The notes: generated by a model not told the origin, from the letters alone. Positions 33,641 to 45,500 are shown, counted from the first letter of the stretch. The stretch is DNA of 64,000 bases from Pectinophora gossypiella (GCF_024362695.1 NC_065426.1:6354236-6418235), one strand, 5' to 3'. Program-made: numbers and translations.

Positions 33641-36600
33641 ATGGCTACTTATCGAGTTAAGCGTACTAGCATACCTAAACCTAAAGTAATGACTAAATCA
33701 GTTCAGGAGGAGTCTCCTACCATACACGACTTACCTTCACTCCGTCGGAAACGTACTTTAGCCTATAATCGTATGAAAAAGATACTCGATGTTGCTCTGC
33801 AAGCAAAATCCACCTCTCTGCCTGATGATACAGAGTTGTTTCTCGCGCACTACTCGTCGGTTTCTAAGCTAATAGAAAGTTTTGAAGACGCCCATGGCGA
33901 TATACTTACCTTGCTGGACGAGAAGTGCGAAGAAGAAGAAGATAGTTATCGTGAACAGTTCGACTCGATGTATTTTGACATTGTAGCTGTTTATTCGCAG
34001 TTAACTCGTAAATCCGAGAGCCAATCCACAGCTCCTAACCGACCTGCTTCTGCGCCTACTGTGAAATTACCTAAGATCGAAATACCGAAATTTTCGGGTA
34101 ACATTAAATCTTGGCCCGAATATTACGACATATTCAATGCATTGATACACGAAAATGGATCTCTTTCCAATACAGAGAAGATGCAATATCTCGTCTCAAC
34201 ATTATCCGGCGATGCCTTGGGACTCATCCGTACTTTTCCCGCTCAAGGTATTTACTATGAAGAGGCCTACCGTACATTGGTCGCGCGTTATCGTGATAAG
34301 CGCGAGCTAGCATTCACGTGTTGGAAAGAGATGCAAGCCGTCAATATTAAAGCGAACACACCACTTGAGTTCCGCCGTGTTCTCGATACTTTTAATGAGA
34401 ATCTTACAATATTAAAAGGACTTGGTTTGCCGACGGCTCAATGGGACTTTGTTCTGTGTTACTTGTTGCTTTCTAAGCTCGATTCCAAAACCCGCTGTGA
34501 GTTCGAACAGGCTCACCCGACAACGGAATTACCGTGTTATGCTACGTTGAAGGATTTTCTGTATTCAAAATGCGAAGCCCTTGTTCGTGACACTCATTTC
34601 TCTTCTCAAGCTCGTAGTAGCAGCAACAATCCCCGCACTTTAGACTCGAAGAAATCCAATCAAGGACACAAGGCTACCACTTCGGTGTTCTTGTCTAAAA
34701 CTGACAAAGAATCTGAAAAGCCGGTTGTCAAGCAACCCAAGCCGCAGGTCAAGAGCTCCTCGCCCGTTTCTTCGCCTTCAAGCGTACCGGCTTCTCAATC
34801 CGCTGTTAGTGTGAAGTGTTCATATTGTAATTCGGATCATTCCATTGCACGTTGTGTTACTTTCACTAACCTCCCGTTACAAGCTCGCACCGACTACGCC
34901 AAGGATCATCATTGGTGCTTCAACTGCCTAAAGAGTTCGCATGGCGTCAGGGATTGCAATTCTCTTTTCAGGTGTCAGAAATGCCGCCAAAAACACCACA
35001 CGCTTCTTCATAATGATGACAGTCATCCTGCTGAAGATGTATCTACCTCTCAAGAGGCTTCGTGTCACTCTCCGCAAGTCCGTGTGCTTACGAGTATTGG
35101 CGACAGTTCCGTGGTTCTCCTTTCAACTGCTGTAATCAGTGTCATGGATTCGTCGGGCCAGTTTCATTCCCTTCGAGCTTTAATCGACTGTGGTAGTCAG
35201 GCTCACTTCATCACCGAGCGCGCCGCTCATCGCTTGGGGCTTGACTGCGTTCCCTCGGCTCGAACCATCAGTGGCTTAGGCAAATCTTCGGCTTCCGTGT
35301 CTGGAGTGGTCAAGCTGAAAATCGGATTAAATGATAAGGTTGTGTTCAATCTCGATGCATTAACTATACCTAATATATGCGGATACGTACCTAACGTGCG
35401 ATTGAACGCGACATCATGGCAGCATTTGCGCGACTTACCTCTCGCGGATCCTAACTGTTGTAGGCCCGGTCCGATCGACGTGCTCCTAGGTGCTGAAGTC
35501 TTCTCGTCTCTTCTACTTCCTGGAAAGGTTGGTGGAAGCTCTACTCAGCCCTCTGCGTTGAACACGGTTTTCGGCTGGATTCTCCTCGGCAATGCTAGCT
35601 GCGGGAAGGATACCGAAACTGAGATTAATTCTTTTCTTATTACGAATGAACAACTCTACAATGAGGTGAAGCGGCTATGGGAGTTAGACTCTATACCGCA
35701 ATCTTCACATCTCTCACCTGATGAGCAGAAGTGTGAAGACATCTTTTCGAACAAGCATTCACGTGACACATCCGGCAGGTATACCGTTGCTTTACCTTTC
35801 AAAGAGGGTAAAGAAAATCTCACCTTTCCAGGATCACGTGATATTGCACTTCGTCGTTTTCATGCGCTCGAACGTAAACTCAACAGTAATCCGGTTCTAA
35901 AAGAACAATACTCGGAATTCATGAATGACTATCTCCAAAGTGGTCACATGAATGTCGTATCGCCCGTAGACTTGACCAAAGGGAGGTATTATATACCTCA
36001 TCATTGTGTCCTCCGCCCTGACAGTGCCACTACGAAGTTACGCGTCGTGTTTGATGCCTCCGCTAAAGACATGACAGGCAAATCGTTAAACGAAACTTTA
36101 CTCATCGGTCCAAAATTGCAAACGAACATTTTGGAAATTCTTATCCGGTTTCGTATTCACCCTGTAGTCTTCACATCCGACGTACGTCAAATGTATCGAC
36201 AAATTTTAGTTCAGGAAGAGGATCGAGATTTTCAGCGCATCTTCTGGCGCTCCAACTCTACGCAACCAGTTCAAGAATACCGCTTGAACACCGTCACTTA
36301 CGGTGTTTCTTCAGCTCCCTTCCTTGCGTGTCGTGCTGTCAAGCAACTCTCTGAGGATGAAAGTGATCTCCATCTTGCACATTCCATCGTTCAATCCGAC
36401 ATGTATATCGACGACATTGTTACCGGCTTTCCTGACTTTCAGCAGGCTTTACAAGCTAAATCTGAAATCATTGACCTCTTGGGCCGAGGCCAAATGGAAC
36501 TGCGAAAGTGGGCAAGTAACTGCCCTGAGCTGCTCGCCGACTTACCTCCGGAGCATTGCCTTACTAACCAAGTGTCGATGGATGTTGAAAAGTCTCACAC

Positions 36601-38953
36601 TTTAAAGGTTCTTGGATTAATTTGGGATCCTCAAAGTGACACCTTTTCTTTCGAAGTTAAACCGCAAATACGAAGGTGTACCCGCCGCACAATCCTCAGT
36701 GAGTTGGCTCGTATTTTCGATCCATTGGGCTTCTTGTCTCCGATAACGCTGTCATCTAAAATCTTAGTACAGAAGCTCTGGATACTCAACGTGTCATGGG
36801 ATGATGAACCTCCTTCTGAAATCGTTCAACAGTGGGAACTCATGCTCGAGCAGTTGCCTACTGTCAAATCCCTGAGAATTCCACGCTGTCTTGCTTCACC
36901 GACGCCAGTGTCCTGTCAGCTTCATGGATTTGCAGACAGCTCTGAATCCGGATACGGTGCTGTAATATATTTGCGCTGCTGTGACCCTGACGGAATTATT
37001 CAGGTGTATCTCGTTGCTGCAAAGTCTCGCGTCGCTCCCACGAAAAAGGTCTCTCTGCCGCGTCTGGAGTTGTGTGCCGCAGTCCTTCTCGCCGATCTCC
37101 TGAAAATAATCAAAGAATTGTACTTACCATTGCTGCCGATCACCGATACTTACGCGTGGTCCGATTCTACTGTGGCTTTAGCTTGGATTCGATCTCCTTC
37201 CTGTAGATGGAAAACCTTCGTTGCCAACCGAGTCAGCCATATTCAGGAGTCCATACCTGGAGCAAACTGGCATCATGTACCTTCTAGCGACAATCCGGCA
37301 GATGTCGCCTCTCGTGGTCAAATGCCAACCGAGCTCGTTCACAACTCGTTATGGTGGGCGGGTCCTGCCTGGCTTGTTGATAGCTCAGATAGATGGCCTA
37401 GCGCTGGTCATGATGAGACCCAAAACAACAAAATCTTACAGGAAGAGAAAGGTCAGACTTTGCTCGTTAACGATGACATTCGTCATTTCATCGATCAGCT
37501 TCTTGAGAGATACTCTTCAATTCGGAAGGTTCAGCGTATTCTGTGCTATTTAATTCGATTCGTTCATTACTCGAGACGCAAAGATAGCGTTCAATCTTTG
37601 TCGTCATGTCCTTTAAGTAGAGTTGAGCTTCATCATGCGCTTCTAGTTATCGTTCGTCACGTTCAAGCTCAGCATTTTGAAAAAGAAATTGCTCAGTTAA
37701 AAGAACAAAAACTTCTTTCTAAGCAGTTCAGGAAACTCAGCCCTTTCTTGGATGATCATGGTGTTCTCAGGGTGGGCGGTCGGCTTTCACGTTCCGGCTT
37801 GGAGTTCGAGCACAAGCATCCTGCCTTGCTGCCTCGGTCCTCACGTTTTACCTACATGATCATTGAAGAGATCCATGCCGAGAATGGTCATCCCGGAGTG
37901 AACACTTTGTTGTATTTGCTGACTCAGCAATTTTGGCTTCTTTCACCCAAACGTGCCATACGGCATTGTTTATCTAAGTGCTTGAAATGCTATCGTATGA
38001 AGCCCACTCCTCTTGAACCGTATATGAGTGACTTACCTTTTGTACGTGTTAATCAAGCGAAACCATTCTCAATAATCGGTACTGACTACGGCGGTCCATT
38101 CCGCATAAAACTAGGAAATCATCGTGGTGCGAAAATCGGAAAAGCTTACCTTTGCCTATTCGTGTGCTTCAGCACAAAAGCAGTACACCTCGAAGTCGTT
38201 TCCGACCTCTCGACAGACGCATTTCTTGCCGCACTGCGCAGATTCGTAGGCCGTCGTGGTAGAGTCAGCATTATTCACTCGGACTGTGGTACGAATTACG
38301 TAGGCGCGAGTAACCACCTAAATTCATTGATGAACTCAGCCGCTCGAAGTGAGGGCATCGAATTCCGTTTTAATCCGCCATCGAGTCCTCACTTCGGGGG
38401 AGTGTGGGAAATCCAGATCAAGGCTGTGAAAACTCACCTTTACCGTATCGTCGGTACACAAACCCTTAATTTCGAGGAATTAACAACATTATTTGTCCAA
38501 ATCGAAGCTATGCTTAACTCGAGGCCATTATACCCGATTAGTTCAGATCCCAACGATCTTACCGTTCTAACACCCGGTCATTTTCTTACGTTAGAACCAA
38601 TGACGACCGTTCCTGATGAGGATTATTCGAATCTTAACCTAAATCGTCTCGGGCGATGGCAATTAATACAGCGTTTTCAACGTGACTTCTGGGTCCGTTG
38701 GAGGAATGAATACCTCAATTCTTTAATGCAACGCGCAAAATGGACATCATCGGAAAAACCATTATCCGTAGGCTCCGTGGTAATACTTAAGACAGACTCG
38801 ACTACGCCTTTGCACTGGCCGTTAGCACGCGTTCATGAGCTACATTCAAGCCCTGATGGGGTCGTGCGCATTGCTACTGTTAGATTAGCAAACGGTGTTT
38901 TCCTGACAAGGCCTTTAACTAAGCTTTGTCCGTTACCTACGCGATCCGATTAA
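33641..38953 (+). CDS. BEL/Pao Gag-Pol polyprotein, intact
   Basis: The frame is a single 1770-codon reading frame, preceded by a 1.0-kb leader. In order: Gag of the DUF1759 type (KLPKIEIPKFSGNIKSWPEY, from about 147); zinc knuckles CSYCNSDHSIARC (about 393) and CFNCLKSSHGVRDC (about 426) plus CQKCRQKHH; aspartic protease ALIDCGSQAHFI (about 514); reverse transcriptase with TSDVRQMYRQ (about 845) and the catalytic MYIDDIV (about 921); RNase H with GFADSSESGYGAV (about 1096) and AWSDSTVALAW; the integrase zinc region HAENGHPG...CLKCYRMK (about 1412-1455); integrase core D in IGTDYGGPF, D in IHSDCGTNY and E in HFGGVWEI; and the C-terminal DUF5641 region ending RPLTKLCPL. No stop, frameshift or lost catalytic residue was seen. 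The polyprotein would package, copy and integrate the element RNA. Confidence 0.96.
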   Translation: MATYRVKRTSIPKPKVMTKSVQEESPTIHDLPSLRRKRTLAYNRMKKILDVALQAKSTSLPDDTELFLAHYSSVSKLIESFEDAHGDILTLLDEKCEEEEDSYREQFDSMYFDIVAVYSQLTRKSESQSTAPNRPASAPTVKLPKIEIPKFSGNIKSWPEYYDIFNALIHENGSLSNTEKMQYLVSTLSGDALGLIRTFPAQGIYYEEAYRTLVARYRDKRELAFTCWKEMQAVNIKANTPLEFRRVLDTFNENLTILKGLGLPTAQWDFVLCYLLLSKLDSKTRCEFEQAHPTTELPCYATLKDFLYSKCEALVRDTHFSSQARSSSNNPRTLDSKKSNQGHKATTSVFLSKTDKESEKPVVKQPKPQVKSSSPVSSPSSVPASQSAVSVKCSYCNSDHSIARCVTFTNLPLQARTDYAKDHHWCFNCLKSSHGVRDCNSLFRCQKCRQKHHTLLHNDDSHPAEDVSTSQEASCHSPQVRVLTSIGDSSVVLLSTAVISVMDSSGQFHSLRALIDCGSQAHFITERAAHRLGLDCVPSARTISGLGKSSASVSGVVKLKIGLNDKVVFNLDALTIPNICGYVPNVRLNATSWQHLRDLPLADPNCCRPGPIDVLLGAEVFSSLLLPGKVGGSSTQPSALNTVFGWILLGNASCGKDTETEINSFLITNEQLYNEVKRLWELDSIPQSSHLSPDEQKCEDIFSNKHSRDTSGRYTVALPFKEGKENLTFPGSRDIALRRFHALERKLNSNPVLKEQYSEFMNDYLQSGHMNVVSPVDLTKGRYYIPHHCVLRPDSATTKLRVVFDASAKDMTGKSLNETLLIGPKLQTNILEILIRFRIHPVVFTSDVRQMYRQILVQEEDRDFQRIFWRSNSTQPVQEYRLNTVTYGVSSAPFLACRAVKQLSEDESDLHLAHSIVQSDMYIDDIVTGFPDFQQALQAKSEIIDLLGRGQMELRKWASNCPELLADLPPEHCLTNQVSMDVEKSHTLKVLGLIWDPQSDTFSFEVKPQIRRCTRRTILSELARIFDPLGFLSPITLSSKILVQKLWILNVSWDDEPPSEIVQQWELMLEQLPTVKSLRIPRCLASPTPVSCQLHGFADSSESGYGAVIYLRCCDPDGIIQVYLVAAKSRVAPTKKVSLPRLELCAAVLLADLLKIIKELYLPLLPITDTYAWSDSTVALAWIRSPSCRWKTFVANRVSHIQESIPGANWHHVPSSDNPADVASRGQMPTELVHNSLWWAGPAWLVDSSDRWPSAGHDETQNNKILQEEKGQTLLVNDDIRHFIDQLLERYSSIRKVQRILCYLIRFVHYSRRKDSVQSLSSCPLSRVELHHALLVIVRHVQAQHFEKEIAQLKEQKLLSKQFRKLSPFLDDHGVLRVGGRLSRSGLEFEHKHPALLPRSSRFTYMIIEEIHAENGHPGVNTLLYLLTQQFWLLSPKRAIRHCLSKCLKCYRMKPTPLEPYMSDLPFVRVNQAKPFSIIGTDYGGPFRIKLGNHRGAKIGKAYLCLFVCFSTKAVHLEVVSDLSTDAFLAALRRFVGRRGRVSIIHSDCGTNYVGASNHLNSLMNSAARSEGIEFRFNPPSSPHFGGVWEIQIKAVKTHLYRIVGTQTLNFEELTTLFVQIEAMLNSRPLYPISSDPNDLTVLTPGHFLTLEPMTTVPDEDYSNLNLNRLGRWQLIQRFQRDFWVRWRNEYLNSLMQRAKWTSSEKPLSVGSVVILKTDSTTPLHWPLARVHELHSSPDGVVRIATVRLANGVFLTRPLTKLCPLPTRSD

Positions 38954-39087
38954 TTCCCCATACGTTTACAAAACAAGTTCATTAGTAAGTAAGTTTCTTT
39001 AAATTCGCTTCGACAAATTAGCACAGACTGTTCGTATTATTTTGTAAATAAATTCGAAAATACTAGCCGTATTTTGGTGGGCGGTGA

Positions 39088-39618
39088 TGTATCGTATTCA
39101 TAATTTCATTTTATATTTTTCCGCGAAATTGAATGTCGAGATTCGTTTCTAAACGTGTAGCGCCATCTAGCGCACTATGAGTCCTACTAATGACAACCGG
39201 GAGCCACCCCCCGCGCCCCAAAAGTGAAGAAAAAACTATGGACACGCGTGTGCGCGCTCTCTTATAAATAAATCGTTTTGTCCTAATTTAATCCGTAAAT
39301 CCGCTTGTAAGCTAATAAACTAGCATATTCTACGTGTTATATGAACAATTGGTGATAAAAGTTGATCCTGCATTGGAGTTCACCATCAATTCGAAGCCTC
39401 AGCTCGATACGTGCGCCGGCCGGCTGAAGAGGAATTCCATCACCCCGGAGCGGTTTGCTGTGGCAGCCCAGGTAGGACTCATATTCTATATACGCCAGGA
39501 ACCGAATCTCGACCTCTCGAACCTTTAGATTCCGAAACCAGGCGTGTTCATTAAGAAACGCTTGGTCCCCAGACGTTGGCGAGACCATCACGCGTTTTAA
39601 ATTTCTCGTCCCGCCACA
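39088..39618 (+). repeat. 3' LTR of BEL/Pao element
   Basis: Same sequence as 32069-32599 except C for A at 39144. The preceding GGTGGGCGGTGA (39076-39087) is the likely polypurine tract. Confidence 0.95.
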
Positions 39619-39850
39619 GGCCCACTGCTGGACAAAGGCCTCCCCTCAATCAACCGGAGGGGCTACATACTCCACCACATTGCACTAGTGTGGATTTATG
39701 AAGGTGTTTGGAGTGCAGTTTTCACTAATACAGTGGCTCGACTATTATTTGACGGCTAACAGAAAGTTAACAGAACGATGGTCTAACAGAAAGCTCGGTG
39801 AGGTGTGAGTACTTAGTTCACCTTGCAATGGATGTGAATGTCGTGAGCTT
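39619..39850 (+). repeat. SINE family F, right half, then family J-like sequence
   Basis: GGCCCACTGCTGGACAAAGG, then CCTCCCCTCAATCAACCGGA, continues the repeat interrupted at 32068 (compare 45428-45535 and 54941-55095). From about 39715 it runs into AGTGCAGTTTTCACTAATAC and AAAGCTCGGTGAGGTGTGAG, the family J body. Confidence 0.7.
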
Positions 39851-40450
39851 ATTATGTTATGTTACGTTGGACTCCCTTATGTTATGTTATGTTAGACTCC
39901 CTTATGTTATGTTGGCCCGGGACCAACGGCTTATCGTTAAACTGAAATACTAAAGAGTAAATATTGTAATAAGTGCGTATAGGTACATAAAATCATACAT
40001 ATTGGGTAGAATGTTTTAATTACTTAGTATGTAAATATCTGAAAATAAAAAGCAGTGTAAAAATCTTTTGAAAAAGATGTATATAGACTTTCCACCCTTT
40101 CTAAAATAACACGAAGTAGGTACCTAAGCCTAGAGGTTCTATTAAAAATCATCTTCAACAATAATTTATTGGCATCCTTTCTACATGGCACTGGCAGGAA
40201 AGAATGGTACCTTTGCCCGAGATTGATTTATTTTGTTTGCCCATAGAATTTGGCGCTTTATTTTTCGCGGGAAAACGTCGATGTGATTTTGCTACATGTT
40301 GTTGTACACCTGATTTATTGGCGATTTTTGCAGAATTGTCATTTTTTGTAGTTTGTTTAGGGGTTTGGGCTTGGGTTTGAACATTTTAGTTGCATTTCCT
40401 TAAAAATAACATAGAGCAGCCATGACAGTTTACCAGTCCAGTACAAAATA
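39851..40450. other. Gene-free stretch
   Basis: Contains four near-copies of TTATGTTATGTTA at 39855-39910 (short tandem repeat) and otherwise AT-rich DNA with no recognised gene. Confidence 0.5.
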
Positions 40451-40452
40451 TA

Positions 40453-40671
40453 CAGGGTGTTAGTGACACCGAAATGGGGGTTAATGAATACCGAAGGGGA
40501 TGATTCAGATCATTCAGACCATGATTCTGAGTTGATATAATTTTTTTGTGTTTTTTTTTTAATTATTTTCAGTTCCCTACTTTTGCGACGGAAAATTCCA
40601 CTTGACATCAACTCAGAAACATGGTCTGTATCATCCCTCAAAGTTTTCGTTACGATGTCACTAACACCCTG
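40453..40671. mobile_element. Fold-back MITE, family 1, complete
   Basis: The 219-bp element runs CAGGGTGTTAGTGACA...TGTCACTAACACCCTG and is flanked by TA on both sides (40451-40452, 40672-40673). The arms continue inward as GGGGATGATTCAGATC / GGTCTGTATCATCCC and GTTGATAT / TCCACTTGACATCAAC. Perfect 16-bp termini and a TA target suggest Tc1/mariner-type mobilisation (inference). Confidence 0.8.
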
Positions 40672-40860
40672 TATAGTATAGTCCATTATGTTGGAGGTCA
40701 TTATTCCTTCCTTATCACTTTGAAGTAAATAGACAATTTAGCATTTATCAGCGACTTACTGAATATGTTCTTACTCCCAGTATATATTCAAACTCATGTA
40801 TTTCCTTGTATATGTAAAGTGAAAGTAAGTAGCCGTAACGTGGAGACCCTATATACTTAT

Positions 40861-41309
40861 TAGTGATGTGCCGGATCGTTAAAAATGTATATCCGCGGAT
40901 ACGGGTCTGAATACGGATATTGAGTGTAAAGATCCGCGGATACGGATACGGATCTTTAATTTCTTAAAAAAAAAGATTAAAGTTCATTTCATTGAGTTAA
41001 GTTCATTGAGTTGTGTTTCATTGGGTTAAGTTGATTTCATTGTTATAAAAGTTATATTTTATCTTGCTTTCATTATAAAGATCTATCTATCAAAATTTTT
41101 GCAATATAAAGGTGCCAAATATTTGATTTTAAGAAATAAAAACAATCTGAGTGGAATTATATAGTTTTTTATTTAATAATTCTACTTAATCACCTGAAAA
41201 AGATCCGTAAAAGATCCGCGTGAAAAATAACGGACACGGATACGGATACGGATTTTTCTTTTATCTCGGATATCCGCGGATACGGATACGGATATTCGGA
41301 ACATCACTA
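40861..41309. mobile_element. Non-autonomous hAT element with 8-bp target duplication
   Basis: The ends TAGTGATGTGCCGGA and TTCGGAACATCACTA are inverted with two mismatches. The 8-bp ATACTTAT occurs directly on both flanks (40853-40860 and 41310-41317). Subterminal arrays of CGGATACGGATACGGAT occur at both ends in inverted arrangement with CCGCGGATAC. The 449-bp interior is AT-rich and has no transposase. An 8-bp duplication with TAG-type ends is the hAT signature. Confidence 0.88.
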
Positions 41310-41317
41310 ATACTTAT

Positions 41318-42590
41318 ACACATTGCAATGTATTGATATTGCTATCCTTGTCTCGGGCGCATACGTCATCTGAATACAGAGCAAGACAAACAATGAGCCA
41401 ATGCAAGATTGTCTGTCTGTACAGAATCTTGACAGTATATCGCGTTCGATGCGATATTTGAACTGATGATAGAATTGTTCCGGAATAGTTCAATCCGGCC
41501 AAGTACACTAGTGGCCAAAAAAGTGGACTCAATTTGCATTGCTGGGAGTTTGGAAAAATATTAGTTTTCTACAAAAATGATACAATTTTTCTACACAAAT
41601 GCATAGGTATGACAAATAAACATTTTTTGTAGACTGTTTTTTTTGTGTGTTTATGTTATGGGCGATAGGCTGATCCCTTATCACCATAAGGTTCATCATA
41701 TCCAGCTTACGACATCGTATCAACAGTGGCTGCAAGTTGTCTTTGATTACTTGTGGCTCTGCCCACCCCATTAGGGCGTGAGTTTATGTATGTATGTATG
41801 TAGACTGTTTTTTTTTAATTTATTTATCGCGTAGCTTGTACTTGTAGTAACATCGTGCTGCGCGCTTGTCCACTGCTCCATGCTACGGCTACGGGTTAGA
41901 ACAACTAAAGCCCTCCTGTTCAGTACCTACTTGAACATTTTTCACGACTTCTGCATCATAAAGCGTAATCGATATTAAACTTTACACCCCTAATAATAAA
42001 GCGGCTATGAAAAAGTAGCTACTTGCATATAGTGAGGGTAGCTTTTCATAAAATTGGTTTTTATGTTTAGTACAAAAAAGACGTAAATTGGTTGTGGGGG
42101 TGAAGATGAGGTGATCTTTTCATGGTTTTATAACATAGCACGATGAACTAAGTACCCATATTTCAACGAGCAATAAAGTAAGAGTTAATAAATAAAATTC
42201 ATCTTTCTTATTATTATTTTTATGTCATTTCCATATCTCGGTGCAATGGAGTCCCGGACTTTTGGAAGATGTGTGTGGGGTCGAATCCAACACGTAGAGG
42301 CCCTTTAAGGCAATTTAGTCTAAATCAAATCAAATTAAATATCCGTTATTGCATACAAACAAAACATACAAATCTTATTTAACAACAGTACAAATGGGCG
42401 GCTTTATTGCTCTGAAGCAATTTCTTCCAAGCAACCACAAAATGTTTGTTTATTATTATTATTTTTAACAAGTACTTAAGCAATGAAGTATGTGAACAAG
42501 AAAAACAGGATACAAACTATATATTATAATATATCTCTATATATATATCTCTAACAGTATATAATTAATAATACACCCAGTCCTCACCAG
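41318..42590. other. Intergenic stretch with repeat family I copy
   Basis: Bases 41645-41800 are a family I repeat (TGGGCGATAGGCTGATCCCT, GTGGCTGCAAGTTGTCTTTG, TTGTGGCTCTGCCCACCCCA) ending in GTATGTATGTATG. A segment at 42395-42440 (GGCTTTATTGCTCTGAAGCA) recurs at 45290-45330. No gene was recognised. Confidence 0.5.
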
Positions 42591-45500
42591 CTAATTATTT
42601 TTAACAGGTATTAAATTCGCGAACTTTTGAAGAGAGGTGGGTGCACTGCAGTAATCTATCTGGGGGAGGCTGCAGACGGAGCTTCCTTGGTCCCAGACAC
42701 TCTGCACCAGCGCCTGTACACTTGGACACTGTAATTCATAGGCCACCAGCTGTCCTAGAGGATTTCTCATGCAGAGGATAAACTTGGAACAATCAGCAGG
42801 GTGCGGTGCGAACCCTTCCGAGGTGCAAAGCTCTCCCGGAACAGGTATTTCAGTTGTAACAGTTGGTATTTCAGTTGTCGGGTTCTCTGTCAACAGAAAC
42901 ATACCCATGTAAAGTCACGCCTGTTATCCGGCCAAGTAGTGAATGCCATTTAAAGCAAAGGGGTAGGCAGAAGGGTATAGAATTACAACTCTTACACGCA
43001 CTCCTAGCTAGCTATGTCTATGTAACAGGGGGCAATCCTATTGCCATTAACCGGGCACTAATCCAGGAAAGCACGTGATATCTACTACTATGATTCAAAC
43101 AAAAATTCAAACATTACAAAGTCATAAAAGTCCAATTCAGAGGTTTAGAACCCGAGCCGAGATTCGAACTCCTAGACACTACGATGTATATCAAGTATTC
43201 TCTGGCTTTTAGTATCTATTACCTAATCAGATCTGTGACCAGGCTATCAGAGATTTAATTACAACAAGTCACTTCAAAAAAGAAACGTCCGTTTGTGGCA
43301 GAGTGCAAACTCTGCACCACACCCCGGACACTTCATACAAACACCCTCGTTTTACACAGACCCTGCACATTGACATTATCGTACACGCGCACCTGTGTAT
43401 GTGACGTCTGACACCATACGATTCAAGTCTAAACTATGTTCGAGGGGGGTGAGGTAAACCTAGCTGAGACGCTGGTGCGGAGCGGAGATTTGCCGTTCTA
43501 TACGGAGTATTATTCCTTATTCTATGCTCTGCACATACAGGCCTCTCCTTTTTACCGTCAATCATTTTAAATTTCGAAATTCTCATTCCATTTCACAATT
43601 CCTTTTATTCTGCTCTAGAATACAGGTTGGAGGGGATGTTCGTACCGCATAAAATCCAAGTCTATGGTCTTACCTGTAACTTCCTCTGTCGTATGTTCCT
43701 CTTCAGTCGTAACCTCGGTGTAACCTGCAGATATAGCCTCATTGACAGCCCTCAACAACGGGTATGTGAGGACACCAGAGCGAAAATCGTCAGTGTCCAA
43801 AGTCCAGAATAATACCCCAGCTATCTGCTTCCTCAGAGCATATTGGGCCTTTTTAGCCAACGATTCAGGACTGTCAATGGACACCCATCTACGAGTATCA
43901 ACGTAATACGGCACCTCTGCAAACTCATCGAAGTGTACCCTCCATGTTCTTCCTACAAACAAATCGTAGTCATGCTGAAATGAAATAGCATGAGTTTAGT
44001 GTACCTTTTTTTCGACGTGACATATTGTAAATTTGCAGCATTATATGGGAAGCGTTGAGTGCTCTCACCCGGTACACAATTTGAAACAACATCCCTGTTT
44101 TTTTTTTTGACGTGACTTATTGTACATTTGAGTATTTAATGGCTGGACAAATGGGGAGCGCTGAAGGCTCTCACCCGGTACAACGTTTAAGACAACGTGC
44201 CTGAGGGTGCCCAGTTGGGCGCGAACCTCGGCTCAGGGCGTCGTCTGAGAGGAAAAATATTTGAAAGAATTAATCGACCGTCGATAGCGATAAGCGCTGA
44301 TTGACGGAAATCGTCGACCACGGCGGGTCGCTTTCGGGGTCCTGAAGTGAAACAGCCCTGAAGGTGCCCTGTTGGGCGCGAGGCTCGGTTCAGGGCTCAG
44401 TTAGGCCCTTTTATGTCTATTCTCATTATTGTTTTATTTCTATTGTCAATTTATGAAAATCTTAAACGATGTTATTGTCTCGTTCTGGTGTGTGAAGTTT
44501 TTTCATAAGAAACAATTTATATTCTATTCTATTTTATTTAACGATGTGTTTGGCGTCTCGATTCGTGCGATTAACATGATGATGATGATGTCCTCCCAGA
44601 CGTGTCCGTCGAAAGCGACACCCTTAGTTAGTGTTTGCCTGGGCCCTTGCATGGCGAGTTACATACAACGTCAATGAACCGCGATCGAATCGCCTTGCAA
44701 CTTGGCTAACCCCTGCATTATAGTGTTGCCCATCAAGCCACTATCGATTTCCAATTTATAAACTATCGATAGTTTAAAAAAAAACAATACTATCGATAGT
44801 CCGCCAAATTACTAAAATTAATTTAGTGTTTTTTTTTTTAAGAACGTCTAGGGCCCTGTGCCGTCGTTTTTCTTGCAGCTTCTTTTCCCCGGCTATACAG
44901 GTTGTGAGAAGCTGTAGATAGTAGTTTTAGGCGGATGAGACGTTCGTTATGTAAACATCGACGATTCAAAGTGTTACCTACTGAAGAAATAACTACTAAC
45001 ATATTTTTGAGTTTTAATTTGAAGATGATTTCAAGGTCCACTATGGATAGTTCGGCAACAGTGCTGTATGGCTCTTACCTCATAATAGGAAACGAATCCA
45101 GGGATCTCAGTCTCCATCCCAGAATGGCCCAGTCCAGCGCTGGGCGCACCAACTTTGTACAAGTCTTCGTCTACCAAAGTATAAGTCCTACCAAAGGACG
45201 ACAAACCGATAACTACTTTGTTTGCGGGGCAACCTGAAAAATATCAAACCGAATCATAATCAGACATAACACATGGATATTGTACAACTAGGCGGTATTA
45301 TTGCTCTGAGCAACTTCTTCCAAGCAACCACTACCAGGAAACAAACATTAAACACTGGATGCGGGATGGTGCAATAAGAAATAAATAAAAGTAAACTAAA
45401 GTTAATATAATAAATGTAATAAGTCTGTCCGTCCCGGTCTCTCCTCAATCAACTGGGGGCAGGGATTTGGAGCATACTCCACCACGCGACTCCAGTGTGG

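Larger units (their letters stand above)
32069..39618 (+). mobile_element. Full-length BEL/Pao LTR retrotransposon
   Basis: The element is 7550 bp with 531-bp LTRs at 32069-32599 and 39088-39618. The LTRs begin TGTATCGT, end CCGCCACA, align without gaps (constant offset 7019), and by eye differ at one base (A at 32125, C at 39144). The target duplication GGCCC flanks both sides (32064-32068 and 39619-39623). A tRNA primer site follows the 5' LTR, and one long gag-pol frame fills the interior. No env-like frame is present: only 134 bp separate the pol stop from the 3' LTR. All features point to a very recent insertion. Confidence 0.97.

Noticed and set aside
40510..40701. Open frame with SDIVTKTLRDDTDH...GIFRRKS, also at 54352-54570
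   Set aside because: It is a reading through the MITE family 1 arms, repeated wherever a copy lies.
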